Positions 42,843 to 55,326 of a DNA stretch of 64,000 nt are shown here, piece by piece. The stretch lies in contig JAFFJZ010000007.1 in assembly GCA_018340375.1 (NCBI GenBank), positions 5,518,001-5,582,000 of the forward strand. Reading direction: 5' to 3'. The position numbers were made by a program, and so were the translations under genes. The notes under the pieces were generated by a model. That model was given only the letters and a program-made list of their open reading frames with translations, did no database searches and was not told the DNA's origin. The first letter of the stretch is position 1. Every line of letters starts with the position of its first letter. The DNA comes from Gonatopus flavifemur. Its lineage: Eukaryota > Arthropoda > Insecta > Hymenoptera > Dryinidae.

Positions 42843-45506
42843 TAACTGGTGTTCACTTTTCCACAAGAACTTATTTCCTGTTCTCAGTAACTCTTCCAAT
42901 TTAGTGGTGTAAGATGATAAATTTGGGATGAATTTCCTATCCCAATTGACCAAACCTAAGAAAGCTTGCACTTGTTTCACACTTTTGGGTACGGGAAAAT
43001 CTATAATATTTTTCTTTGTTTCTTCGTTAATTGATAACGTCCATTGATCGAACGGATGTCCCAAAAATGAGATTGTTGTTTCGAAAAACTCACTTTTTCC
43101 CATATTTAGTCTGATTCCTGCTTTTCCCAGTCGCTTGAGTACTTCATGTAATATTTTTTCGTGTTGATAAATGTCCTTCGACGCTATCAGTATATCATCA
43201 AGGTACACGATAATTTCCGCATCCAGTCCCTTCAATATATCGTTGATAATTCTGATAAATACCCCTCCTGAAATTTTTAGCCCAAAAGGCATTCGTCGAA
43301 ACACATATGTCTGTCCTTCGAACGCAAATCCAGTGTATTTCTTACTTTCCTCATCTAATTCGATCTGCCAGAATGCTTTGTTAACGTCCAATTTAGAAAA
43401 TACCGTCTTATTCTCGATTTTAAAAATGATCTCGTCGATAGTCGGTGGTTGTGCATAATCGTTCTGCATCTTAGAATTCAATGTTCGTGCGTCCAAACAG
43501 ATGCGAACTTCCTTATTTTTCTTAACCACGACGACCAACGGACTTAAATATGACGTTTGCTGTTTTTCAATCACATTTTTATTTTCTAATTCTTGAATCA
43601 CTTCTCTTACTCTATCAATATATTTAAAGGGGATAGGATATAACTTTGCTTTGAATGGTTCCGTGTTCCACATTGGTATATGACATTTATAGCCCTTTAC
43701 TCGTCCTAATTGATCATCGAATAACTTATATTTCTGCTCAAATGTGTCAATTCGTGTATTGTAATCACTGATAGCATGTAATCTTTGAAACTCCATGTTT
43801 TCGTTGTATCTGTTGAAGCTTGTTTCAACAATATTCGATGATATTTCGATTTTTGCTCCATAAAACATCAAGAAATCCATACCGATGATGATTGGGATTA
43901 TTATCTCATTAACCAGATAAAAATATTCCGTATATGTTTTGTCGGCGATTTTTAAATTCAATTGCACCATCCTTTTTATATTAACACTTCGATCAGTAAA
44001 CGCACCTAGTAGTTTGAGATTTTTCACCGGTAGATCCTTTATCACGTATCCATTCTTTTTTAATTCTGTAATTAAATCTTCTGACACAGCTGACACCCTT
44101 GCACCCGTATCGATTAGTGCTTTTGTTTGTAATTCTCCGATCTTGACTGGTATAATTGCATCACCTGTTCCTTGTTTATCGGTCTCTTCCTTCCCTTCAA
44201 TTTCATCTACAAGTTCCTCTATTCTTACAACAGATAACTGATCTTCTTTATATTCCCTATCACCAATGATTTCTATTACCTCCATATCGATATATTCGTC
44301 TTCATTATCCTCGTCATCATCTCGAGTGATTACCGACACTATGTTTTTCTTGCTGCGAGTCTGCATACCTTTTCCTCGATTGTCGAAATTGGTATATTTC
44401 TCATATTTATTTTCTGGCTTCGTTGGTTTTTTATCGGAAGCACCGTTATCATCGGATTCCGCCTTGGGTGATTGATTATTATCATTAGTTTTCTGATGTT
44501 TATAATTTGTTAGAAGTGTTTTGGGTTCATAACTTCTTCTTCGATTGAAGAAATCATTCTGATTTTGGATTTCTTCTAGGAGACTGGCAGCATCCGCCAA
44601 AGATCGAATGAGTCCCGGTTGTAATTCTTTGGCTATCTCGATTTGGAAATGTCTTTTCAACGATCGGATGATTTCGTGGGTCCCCATTGGCGGTTCCAAC
44701 GTCTGAGCATCTCGTGCTAATCTCAAAAAATATTCTGACATTGATTCTCCTTCTGAATATTTATATGTTGAGGTTAGAAGTTCTTCTCTAAATCTAGCTT
44801 GCGCTTCCTCTCCCCAAAAGAATTTTTTGAATTCATTCTTTGTTTGCTCGTAGTTCACGAAATCGTGTAAGTCATACCAATTACGAGCTTGATCCTTCAA
44901 ACATCGCGCAAATAGGTATTTCTTCTCGAAATCTGTGATTTCTTCGTACTGTAAAACTTCTTCAAACTTATTGATGAAACGTACGGGGTTCGTTTTATCC
45001 TTTTTCCCCGTGTACGTTATGTCCCGTGAAATATTTGTTATGCTATTATCTCTTAGGCCTCTCAATCGTAGGCTTAAACTTCCCTCTACTGAGGGTTCTC
45101 GATTGTTATTTCTGACCGATTCTCTAGGGACAATATTTTCCTGTTGATTTATCCACTCGGTACACTGTCTTACCTGCCTAGTTACTTCTCCCAGTTGGTT
45201 ATCGATTCTCTCACCAACATTGATTTGAAATCTTTCGAACAAGTTCATTATTCGATTTTCGAATCTCCGCAGTTCCCCTTGAATATTTGGATCATTATTT
45301 GATCGATCTAGATTAACTCCTTCGTTTTCCTGTCCATTTTCATATCCATTTAATTCTTCGTTAATCGGGTGCAACTGCTGCTCATGTTGCCTCCTTGTTC
45401 GTGGCCTTCCTCGTCCACGATGGATTGGACTATCTCGCCCTTGATGACTTGGACTGCCCCGTCCTTGATTGGCTGGGCTATGAAACATTTCGGATTGATT
45501 TATCAT
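42843..45506 (-). pseudogene. gag-pol: gag-protease-RT of the larger gypsy element, cut by insertion
   Basis: One continuous frame with no gag stop or frameshift. Gag: an N-terminus rich in GRGSPSHQGRDSP repeats and R/Q, then a capsid-like region (RFINKFEEVL, LKDQARNWYDL, MSEYFLRLARDAQTL). No CCHC knuckle is seen. Protease: LIDTGARVSAVSEDL. RT: YLSPLVVVVKKNKEVRICLD, FSKLDVNKAFWQI, FRRMPFGLK and the catalytic IVYLDDILIAS, followed by FLGLVNWDRKFIP. The frame then enters the nested transposon at 42842, where the last ~20 codons are transposon-derived. The rest of pol resumes at 39091. The fused gag-pol without frameshift and the missing zinc knuckle differ from the CsRn1-like element in the same window. 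Confidence 0.9.
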
Positions 45507-45580
45507 CTATCGTTGTTCCAAATTATATCGTTAATTTAATAAGCTTTCACTTGTTTTCACTCCGACGTAGAAACGTCGGT

Positions 45581-45596
45581 CCTGTCACGGTCGCCA
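45581..45596 (-). promoter_or_regulatory. tRNA-Arg primer-binding site
   Basis: TGGCGACCGTGACAGG on the minus strand, a few bases inside the 5' LTR. This matches the primer type known for mdg1/412 elements. Confidence 0.7.
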
Positions 45597-45600
45597 CTTT

Positions 45601-46252
45601 TGATACCGGCTACGGATGGAATTTCAACCCAACGTTGATTATCTCCAGGTTCGTTGATTCACCGGTTCAATAATACCGTATACTTGGTCGCCAGGATGTC
45701 CTTTTTATTTTAAGATTAAAGGATTTACCATAAAACCTATTATGACGAGAACATGTGAGGTTATAAATCAGTAATTAAACTCGATTAACCTTTCTTTTGT
45801 TCATTTATTTTTGATGAGTTACATCTTATAAGTGGAGATCCTTTCTTCCTGAGTACAGAAAACAAACTGACTATTTTTGTTCCCGAGACACTGATATTTA
45901 TATCATCTATGATCGCGCCAAATTCGGTAAGCGCATGCGCATATCATCGATATATTGTAATGATTTAATTTATCTCGTAAACATTAATGATTTTATTGAA
46001 TAATCTATCAAATTATCTTCATAACTTACTTGCCTAGCTTCTAGTTCCAAATTCTACTTACATTATGGTTCTTAGGATAAAAACAAAATAAATTTATATT
46101 TCTGTGATAGAATCGATACTCGCAGCTCTCTATTCATTGCCATCATGCGACGATCTTAAAGCACCAAATCGACAATCGATAATCCATTGCTGCTTCAGCC
46201 ATGCTACGCCGTTTTCTATGTGCTTGCGATTATCGATTCTTGTTCGGTTACA
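45601..46252 (-). repeat. 5' LTR of the larger gypsy element
   Basis: 652 bp. Followed on the + strand by CTCC, which also precedes 35151. Confidence 0.93.
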
Positions 46253-46845
46253 CTCCATCACAGAATTTAGGATTTTTCGAAGGAAGTTGTTTATGGAACT
46301 TTTGAATTTTGACTTTGTAACACGATGTATGCAGTATTACCCAGTAATATATGAAGTCACTGCAAAGTAATCCTCCAAAATCCTGAAGTTTTACGTGGAA
46401 TCAATGAGGAGTAATTTATCATTAAAATAATTAATTAATACACTCGAAACTTTGAAATGAAAATGAATTGTTCCTAAACAGAACGAGTTTTTGAATATTT
46501 TTCAAAGTACTCCTGATATAGATTGTGTTTGTAAACATAGTCCTGGAATCAACAGATCTCAATTTGGAATATGTAAATTTACAATAGTATGTTGTCGAAA
46601 CATGGAATCATTTGCATTTTCGCCATCAATAATATGAAAATTGAGTTTCAATAAGAGTTGAGTGAATCATTCTCATATCCTCTATGGTAGATCATTTTTG
46701 TATAATTTGTTTTATCCATCACATATTTAGATTCACCAGTTTCTCGAATATTCTACATGTTGAGAAGTTCTTTTATTCCTGAATATCTTCTCAAAATTAA
46801 TTCTCTTCAATATCAGACACGTATATGTTCGTTTCAAATTACCCA
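46253..46845. other. Intron 1 of copy C, after the retrotransposon
   Basis: No exon seen; AT-rich. Confidence 0.4.
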
Positions 46846-46950
46846 GGGTGCAGCGCAATGATTTAAAAGGCTTTGAATGTGCGTTTATTGTACATTGCGA
46901 TTATGAAAATGTACAATAAACACGTATTCAAAACGCTGTATTGCTACCTG
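46846..46950. repeat. Inverted-repeat element, about 105 bp
   Basis: CAGCGCAATG..GCGTTTATTGTACAT pairs with ATGTACAATAAACACG..GCTGTATTGCTACCTG. In intron 1 of copy C. Confidence 0.7.
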
Positions 46951-47042
46951 CAAATTGATTCATCGATATAATCATTCAAAATGAGTATAGTATTCTCTTA
47001 TCAGAATTTTGTTCGATTGAATTATGTAAATAATTCTTTCTT

Positions 47043-47147
47043 CATCCTGAATAGAAATTTGATAAGACAGACGTCGGGGCCTTATGTGGCAGATGGCTTA
47101 CGTCGTAAGGCCCCAACGTTGACCTCGCCAAATTTCCACTCGGGATA
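47043..47147. repeat. Inverted-repeat element, about 105 bp
   Basis: ATCCTGAATAGAAATTTG..GGGGCCTTATG pairs with CGTAAGGCCCC..CAAATTTCCACTCGGGAT. It ends about 95 bp before exon 2 of copy C. Confidence 0.75.
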
Positions 47148-47618
47148 AGATAATTATGGTATTGAATCATTTAGTACAACCTCGTGTATAATGACTTTGG
47201 ATTCTATTTCAATATTCCGATGAATGAATTTCTCATTTTAGAGAAGTGGTTGGTTCCGTGGATGGAATTGATGCTCCACGATTAGTAGGAAAACATCAAG
47301 AATATACGATATTTGAATTCTTCTTTAACAATAGTTTTGGTCGTAGAGTCCAAATCATAGCATGGAATGAAGGAGTGAAAAGGATTGAACCTTTAATCAA
47401 AGCCAACCATGTAAGTATGTCCATGTGATAAGCATTCAATAGGTCCGTTCATTCTCCATGGTTCAAATCACTCCAACTTGTAAAAAATCCATCAATTTAT
47501 TTTGATAATAACTGGGAATAGTGATTCCGGAATGTGATTTAGAAAATAGTGAAACGATCGACTCGAATATTTTTACAAACATTTTTGAACTTTCTAGCCA
47601 TCGAATAAACCTCAAAAG

Positions 47619-48223
47619 TACAGTCGAAGCTCTCCATACCCGAAGAGAACATGAAGCTCCGACAAACGTTCAGAATAGATCAACATAGATCAGCCTGGAG
47701 CTCCGTGGGAGCCAACTTTCAGGTTCGTAAACGTTCAACGGAGTTCAGATGAACATTGGAATGTCCGCTTGAGGACGGTTTCAAGAAAGATCCGTAGAAC
47801 GTTTGTTAAAGATTCTACGAAGATTCATTTGATCTTCAATTCAGTATGTTTTAGAGGAAATTACGATTATGATTATAATTTCCCTTATTGTTCATTTTTT
47901 CGCGAAAAAAACTCATATCGAAAAAATTAAAACTCCAGTAAATCTTCGGTGAATGTTCAATGAACGTTCAATAAACCTTCCTCGAAAGTATTCTCAAGCG
48001 AACATTGTAACGTTCATCAGACCTTCGTCGAACGTTTATGAATCTAAACTAGAGTTCAACGGAGCTTTGATCTGATCTATGTTGATCTGTTCTGAACGTT
48101 TGTTGGAGCTTCATGTTCTCTTCGGGTATATGACCTCTTTATATGCAACTTCTCTCTGTTCCTCCTTTTTTATTTCCCTTGATAGGACTGAGAGAGAAGT
48201 TCGATATAGAGTTCCGACTGTAC
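47619..48223. repeat. TACAGTCG-ended MITE, about 605 bp, in intron 2 of copy C
   Basis: Ends TACAGTCGAAGCTCT and AGTTCCGACTGTA. The arms continue through CCCGAAGAGAACATGAAGC and AGATCAACATAGATCAG with their complements. The centre is rich in GAACGTT words in both orientations. Confidence 0.8.
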
Positions 48224-48904
48224 GTGAACATTTTTTAATTATTGTTTCCAACATTTCGTTTACGAAAATAAAACGAGTGATCTTTTTCTAAATGTCCCAT
48301 TTATTATAAACAACATATAATTTCATAATTTTTGTTACTGAATTTAGGTTAGTTCGAAATGGAACTAACTCATTTTAATGAAAAAATTTTGTTTCGTTAA
48401 TTTTAGTTAATTACCAAGACCCAGGCATCTACACAGCATAGGTCTGTTTAAATGAACTCCCGTTATGTCAGTGCCAAAAGAATTCTTCAGAGTTGTTCAA
48501 GAATTCTTTTCGAATACCAAGGATTCATAAAGAATTCATTGTGACCTGTCATAACAGTGGTTTGAAAGAATTCCATGATGCATTCGTATTCGTATAGGTC
48601 CCTTTATAATTACATCGGGATCAGCGTGCTGTGTGGGTAATCCCCCAGCGCAAAATCAAAGAACATACTTTGAATAGCTGCAGCACCTCTATTTCGTTTC
48701 TTATGATAATTTTTTGAAACAATTTTTTTCCACACTTTTGAACTTGAAATATATTATGTGTCTTAAATCAATCTAATAACTTGTTTGGTATTTTGTAATC
48801 AATCGTTGCAAAACAGGTCGCTCATATGAGGCTCTTCTATTAAGAATTTATATGTCATCCATATTAATGAATATTATTGGACAACGAATTATATTATGCT
48901 TTAG
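48224..48904. other. Intron 2 of copy C, remainder
   Basis: Contains the dispersed repeat 48445-48625 (related to 34190-34395), otherwise AT-rich. Confidence 0.5.
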
Positions 48905-49729
48905 ATTATTCACGTTGATGGAGGTCAAGCGAAACTAATACGCGCCGTCAAATTCAACCATGGAAATGTTCCATATGAAATTGATATCCGGGCCAATACA
49001 AAAGTTAGTGTTTTGGGAAAAGTTGATTTAAATGAAATTGAGAGAGAGATAATATCTGTGAATTTGGAAGACGTCCTTTCTTATTCGAAATATATCAGTA
49101 AGTACAATTCGTTATAATAATTAACATTATCGATTTCTTTTTCGTAATTCCAGTTGATTTTGAATTCATAAATACGAAATCAATATTAATGGAATGGTAG
49201 TTGAAGATCATTATAAATTTTCGTATTTGGTATACATGATTTAAATTTCCGAACTCTACTTTTCAAATGAGCAAAAATAATTTATGAATTCATTATTAGA
49301 TATTATTTGAATTTCTTCCGCTCCTCATTCTCATATTTTATTATTACAGAAGTGGAAGGATATGTGAAATCCCAATTTTCAGGAACAGAATGTCGGATGA
49401 CGAATTCTCAAATTGGATGTGGATCCATGACCGATGGGGAATACGAATTAGAAATTCACATATCAGATTTCGATGACTCTGCGAAAATGTGCAAAGAGAA
49501 TAGAGTGTCCGTTTTTGGCATAATGCAAACCGCTGGTGAAATTTAAAATTTTCATAACAAGGTAAATTAATTCATTCAAATCTCATTCATTTTTTGTCTT
49601 ATTTTTATATAGTCGAACCAACTTATTTAAGAGTTAAGGATATGAGCGACATAACTAAATGAGTTGGGAACATGACGTTCAGTCAGCTATTACAAGGTAG
49701 TAAACAGCCGTTGAAACAACGTTAGTAGA

Positions 49730-51002
49730 ACCGTCATCAAATCCAGAATCCAGCTGCAAGGTATTGTTTATCGGTCACATTTTGAAGAATCTAAGGTAAA
49801 CGCACCAGTGGTCGACACCATTCCAGTCTTCGACAGTTCATTGTTCTGATAATTTTCTTATTTAATCGTAATGTTTTCTTGTATCTACGAATATAGAGGT
49901 ATTTGAATTGACTATCTGTGGCAACTATGAAACAATTACAATCTCTGACTTGCTGACTATCTTCGCGCCAAACCAAGTGAAGTTTGAACGTAATTGTTTT
50001 CGTAACAATTCCAGGATCAAATATCAGGGAATTATAAATTTAATTCATTTTATAAAGCAAAATTGAGTGGAAACATTGGTTAATTTTTTTTCAAGTCAAT
50101 GCGCATGGATGATAAATTGCTTTCATTGAAAATCCATAGATGTCGAACACTGGTGCAGATTTTGAGAACAATTGAAATGTGTGTAATAAACATAGTTGAT
50201 GATTTAGTATTTTAATAATAAACTGTGATCATTCAACATCTATTGGGGAGTGGAATAGTATAGGCACGATTGGATATACAGAAATATTCGTCTGAGGAAT
50301 GCAGCTTCTAATGAAAAATTGTCCCAATAGTGTCGAAGACTGATGCATTTATCTTATACATATTCGTTTGGTCTGTAAATTCATTGAATGAAAGTACTTT
50401 CCACGATCCCTAATTTTCTGATAATTACTTATAAAATTATTTTTTTCAGAAACAAAAGACCGATTCAATATCGTTTATATCTTGTTTTGTGGGATTGGTG
50501 GAAGTTATGAATTTCTTCAAGCTATATATAATAATAATTTCAATTTTCAAAACATTTCGCATTTTATAGTAACCAAACCGCGTCTTCGAATCAAAATACT
50601 AATAGTTGGAATGTTGTTGGAACGGTATCAATAAGAAAATACAGTAATGTAAGGACCGAATTTTTTCAATATAGATATTTTTGGTGGTATAAGATCTTTA
50701 CTATGTGTATTGTAGCTTGGGAATTATTACAGTATTCGAAAATAATAGTAATTGTTCTCATTTAATGGAACAAGATGTTGTAGAAATTCTTATGTTTCTT
50801 TGAGTGAATTTCTTCGTTGGATATAAAAATCCCATCGGTTCACAGAATAGTTACGGAACTTTCTTTTATTTTTAAGATTTAATTGAAACAAATTAATGAT
50901 ATTTTATTATTTTCTTCCATCATCATTTCTTTGTTATTTGCATTATGCATTAGAAACTGAATAGAGGATAAAACAGAAAAAATTTTATGGTGATTCCCAT
51001 AT
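49730..51002. other. Noncoding stretch after the gene array
   Basis: No fourth gene copy or other gene recognised. TTAATAATAAACTG near 50215 could serve as a polyadenylation region but is not assigned. Confidence 0.4.
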
Positions 51003-51341
51003 GTACACGGAAAGCCCGAGGTTATTAATATTCAGAAAGCACTCTTCTACATTTAGGAAATGACTGCCAATTTAGGAAAAAAGAGGTTTTATTATTCACT
51101 AAAAAATATTCGTAGTCTACCAAAGTTTACCAAAAATCAGTAGTCAAAATACCAACAGTTGATAGTTTCACTGTGAAAAATAACAATGAAACAATTGATT
51201 GTTAGTATTTTGACTACTAATTTTTGATAGACTTCCTACGAATATTCTTTAGTGATCCTCGTTTTCTTTAAATTGGCGGTCATTTTTCTGAATGTTGATA
51301 AATACTGTCTGAATAATAATAATCTCGGTTTTTCCATGTAA
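51003..51341. repeat. Inverted-repeat element, 339 bp
   Basis: ACGGAAAGCCCGAGGTTATT at the left pairs with the complement ending CTCGGTTTTTCCATG. Inner ACTGCCAATTTAGG, AGTAGTCAAAATAC and GAATATTCTTTAGTG are matched on the other arm. Confidence 0.75.
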
Positions 51342-51443
51342 CTAAAACATAATGAAAGATGTTATATACGTGGTGTGTAATCACTTTCGATTACATTCAA
51401 AATTCTATGTAACCATTTTTAGTTAATTATGGGATATGAAGAA

Positions 51444-51509
51444 CCTAGCAAGCATAAACCTCTCAAAGATAACATATATGTTATCTTTAGGAGGTTTGTG
51501 CTTGTTGGG
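51444..51509. repeat. Near-perfect 66-bp palindrome
   Basis: CCTAGCAAGCATAAACCTC..AGATAACATA pairs with TATGTTATCT..GAGGTTTGTGCTTGTTGGG with almost no loop. Confidence 0.8.
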
Positions 51510-52888
51510 AAGTGATTCCTAAAACACATATTGAGGAGATTATTTGTATAATTAACGAGGATTTGATTATATCATAACGAGCATTAATACATGAGAACCA
51601 TTTCCTTTCATATAATAAGAAAAAAGAATTTGATTGATAACAGAATAATCTTGAATACTTTTTTATAGTTCACTTAAGTTTGCATTGCGAGGATGATGAA
51701 TAGAAATATACATGAAACTTGAAGACATGTATGTATTTTCTTAGCGTTATATGTGTAAAAAAAGTGGAGATATACATTGTTTTCAAAATGCACAGTCAAG
51801 TCATGTAATAGAAAGAATAAGAATCAACATAGGTTCTTTCATATGTCGGATCATTTTATTAATATACATATATAAATACATGCATAAAATTTCGATTGTC
51901 GAGAAATTTTAGAATTTTATACACTGAGAAAAACGTATTTTTCCTTCAACTATGGCAATCCATACCTTTTTTTTAGTGAAAATTACTTTACATCTGACAC
52001 ATATCACTAGAAGTTTTTGAAAATTATCACAAATCAAAGGACAAATTTTGATAAACGCCCATGTGTCCTGAAACTGACATCATTATGGGGATCTCTCCTA
52101 CAAATTTTCCTCAGTGTATGTTTATTATATTCAATTGCACCGCAAATTGAAAAATATTGTAATGAAAAAATGTAAAATGTTGAAAAATGTCAAATTGCTC
52201 TATATGCTCCTCCTTGCTACGTTGTGATTATATGATGGGGTTATTGTAAGCGGAAAATTATTGATACTGTTTTTTATAGATATAATAATAATTCATGATC
52301 ACATCAATATAAAATACGCTTGAAAGTTCATCCGTTTAATCATCATATAATATTCACAAAATTTTATTTGTTTTTATTATGAATTCAGAAGAATTGACGG
52401 AGGAATTCTGTGAGAAACATTATCTTGAACTAGATTCATCTATAAAAAACATGATCCTTCAGTGATCAAATTTTGAGTACATAATTAGAATATTACGGCA
52501 CATACTGTTCACAGGAATCCCTATGAATCTCAATCGTAAAGTGATAATTGAATAATTTCTTTAATTTCCCTCAAGTCATACATTTGTTTGTAGAAAATAA
52601 TTGTGAAAGTATTTGAGTTTCATTTTTAGTTTATGGAAATTCGTACTTTTCTTTCATTGTACACTCATGTATTAATAAACTAGAAAAATTTATTGATACC
52701 ACAATTCATTTAAGATTCATAATTCCCCCCCTCCCCTGTTATATCATGCAGAAAAAGATGATTTGAATTAGTGACATTCTATCGTTCGGGACCATGCATG
52801 TAATACGTCGTAATATATCTGAAATTGGTGCGATAAAGGAAGACAGAACAAAAAGTATGACGTAATATATGAACGGTCTCTTAAAAAG
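51510..52888. other. Noncoding stretch
   Basis: AT-rich, with a short C-run near 52725. Nothing else recognised. Confidence 0.35.
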
Positions 52889-53075
52889 GTACGAACGCAC
52901 AGATAGCTCCATCTGATGGAATTTTTCTCAGACAAAAATACTCGATTGGGGCTTACAAAAAGGTCTGAAATTTTCAGAAATGACTCTTCAGAGGTTGATC
53001 TAGGTCTGTACAGAGCCAGAGATTTGAATTGAAAAAAAATTTTCTTACCGACTGAAGAAAAAAGTCTTTCTTGCA
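52889..53075. repeat. Dispersed repeat related to 31657-31845
   Basis: Same order of blocks as at 31657: CTCCATCTGATGGAATTT, AAAAATACTC, GGTCTGAAATTTTCAG and TCTAGGTCTGTACAGAG. The minus-strand 109-codon frame over it is repeat-derived. Confidence 0.65.
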
Positions 53076-55085
53076 AAATTGAAAATTCAACCTTCAATAT
53101 ATATAAAACTATATGATCCTCATTTTCTTCTCATGTTGACGCTTGATGTTCGATTCTCCTTAAGGGGAGGTTCTTATCAAGCGAACTAAAAATGACGTGT
53201 TTCTCAAGAATTTTTTCTTCAAAGGCGGAAGTAGATATCAATGTTGAATTTTGTACGTATATGTATTAACTACCAATAAAGTATACAAAAAAATTTTTTT
53301 TAGTCAACAATATTCAAAATTATCCATTTTATAAATGGCGCAACTTGAGGGCCATGAAGTCTTGGAAGAAATGGGCGGAAGTTTGCTACATACTTTCTGA
53401 ACAAATGAGCAATAAACACAAACCTTGAATCCGCAGTGATAAAATACATTTGCTAAAATTCAGCTTTGAATATGAAATTGGATTTGCAAATGATTCATCA
53501 AAATCGTGCAAACGATTATAAACATATTGACCTACACATGTCAATAATCTTTATAACTTGGTTTCTCATGTTGAGGAATATGTTTTGGGCTTTGGATTTA
53601 TATTCAGAGCGTAATCCCAGCAGTGCATTTTATTGCTGCATATTTGAAATTTTTAATTATTGCTTAGTCGTTGAAAAACCACGTAGTAAAATTTTATGTG
53701 TCTTCTGATGCTCCACGGCCCTTAAGGATCTGAAAAAAAGGTGCCCTGATAGTGGGAACTGTGGTACTTCGAGAAATTATCCGAAAACAAATTTTCGAAA
53801 AGATATATAGACTATGTGATATTTATTGGAGCTGATACCTACTTTTGCAATAAAAAGTCGAAGATTAACGAAATGGTGAATATGCGAACCCAAAATACCG
53901 ATTTTTCAACGTTTTTTTGCACTATTGACGGATAATTATCCAAAGTTGGATAAAACAAGGACATGGTGGCATGTCCGCGGAATCTAAAATCTGGTTAACT
54001 TCATTTTATTCAATTACAGATGAAAATTCATTCACATGTTTTTCAACAGTATTCAACTTGTGGAGGTAATAAAAACATTTGAATATTCTTATCCGTAGTC
54101 GAGTAAAATGGAGTCAATTGGGTTTTAACCTCCGCGGGAATGCTACTAAATCCCCGTTTTATTCAATTCTGGGTCATTTTTTGCTGATAGATTTTCTACG
54201 TATATATCCTCCTAACGGACATGGAGCTCTAAAAAACTGGGCAAAACTTTGCTACATACCTTTCCAATAACTAAGCGATGAATAAAATTTTTCAATATGC
54301 CATGATGAAGCATATTACCAAAGTGAAACTTTGAATATAAATTGAAATTCCACAGTAATATCTATAAATGAGAGAAAGTAATTTATGGAAATTATTGACA
54401 TTCATAGGTTATTATATTTATTATTTTTTGCATAATTTTCAGGAATCTTTTCCAGATTCGACCAAACATTCAAAGTCTAATCTTGGCAATGTGTTTCATC
54501 ACTGTATAGTAGAAATCTTCATTTAATGCTTAGTTGTTGAAAAAGTACGTAGCAAAGTTTTTCCCATTTTTCTGAAGTTTCATGAGCCTGAAGATAATCC
54601 CAGTAATTTAGGAAATCCAAATTCGATTCCAAACGCGGAATCGAACTTTTCTAAGTAAAAAAGTTTGTTATAAATTTCTCCCCCATATTAACCCATCAAG
54701 TCCCAAAATGACATTTTTTCGTTGCATTTTTCAACGGCTGTACTTTCTAAGAAAAAGGGTTATGAAAAATTCCAGACCAACCAGTTTCGATGGAGAATTG
54801 ACTGATCTTTCAGAATCTGATGTTAGTTTTTTCGAGAAATGCACCTGTCACAAGATATACAGGTTTTTTTCCGAAAAAACGCGAATTTTAAAACTTCTTT
54901 TTTTCTTTATCTCATGTTTTCACATTGGAATCGTGTCATAATTCTTCTTGAACTACAGGAACCGCGTCAATTCACTTCAAACTTCAATTTATGCCTTGGA
55001 CAATTGAAAAAACTCATGTGGAAACAACCAAAATGGCGGCTTAAACGTGGAAAACATGTCAAAAACTTCAAGAATTTTTCATTCG
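53076..55085. other. Noncoding stretch with weak repeats
   Basis: Loosely repeated blocks near 53330, 53580, 54240 and 54530 (GGGC(A/G)AAACTTTGCTACATAC-like, TTTAGAGCGTAATCCC-like) suggest an old tandem or dispersed repeat. No coding region is seen. Confidence 0.4.
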
Positions 55086-55326
55086 AAAACGATGGACTTT
55101 AGGAAAAGATTTTACCGAACAAAAAGTTCTTAGAATTGATCAAAGAATACGCTCAAATTTTTTTCAGAATTTTTTGACGCTTTTTTTGAATTTTCAAATT
55201 TTTGTGATTTTGGAAATTCAAAAAAGTTGTTAAAAAATTCTGAAAACATTCGAGCGTGTTCTTGGATCAATTCTAAGAACTTTTTGTTCAGTAAAATCTT
55301 TTCCTAAAGTCCATCGTTTTACAATA
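55086..55326. repeat. Inverted-repeat element, about 240 bp
   Basis: ACGATGGACTTTAGGAAAAG pairs with CTTTTCCTAAAGTCCATCGT. The arms continue through TTACCGAACAAAAAGTTCTT and its near-complement. Confidence 0.85.

Larger units (their letters stand above)
35151..46252 (-). mobile_element. Ty3/gypsy LTR retrotransposon with nested DNA transposon, 11,102 bp
   Basis: Two 652-bp LTRs differ at about 17 positions by hand count (about 2.6%). Both flanks show CTCC, a 4-bp target duplication. The primer-binding site TGGCGACCGTGACAGG (45581-45596, minus strand) fits tRNA-Arg, as in mdg1/412-type elements. A purine-rich GAAGGTGGGTG precedes the 3' LTR (about 35805-35817). Coding order on the minus strand: gag-protease-RT, [3.75-kb insert], RNase H-integrase, then an extra ORF. 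Without the insert the element is about 7.35 kb. It lies in intron 1 of RPA-like copy C. Confidence 0.93.
32936..49662 (+). pseudogene. RPA70-like OB-fold gene, tandem copy C, split by insertions, early stop
   Basis: Exons: 32936-33072 (MADNEKD start, ends GT before GTAAGT, phase 2), 47242-47410, 48905-49097, 49350-49535 and 49613-49662; about 244 aa. All five borders have GT..AG and the phases fit without adjustment. Exons 2-3 give the OB fold (NSFGRRVQIIAWNEGV, EPLIKANH, KFNHGNVPYEIDIRANT). Exon 4 gives the second domain with the paired cysteines seen in copy A (ECRM..QIGCGSMTDGEYELEIHI). Exon 5 matches copy A for 16 codons, then reads TGA where A has TTA; the next 20 codons still align to copy A's own end, so this looks like a recent nonsense change removing the tail. 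Intron 1 is 14.2 kb because of an 11.1-kb retrotransposon; intron 2 holds a ~600-bp MITE. It may still be functional if the tail is dispensable. Confidence 0.65.

Noticed and set aside
52768..53097. 109-codon minus-strand frame
   Set aside because: Covers the dispersed repeat also found at 31657-31845, with no conserved protein signal between the two copies.
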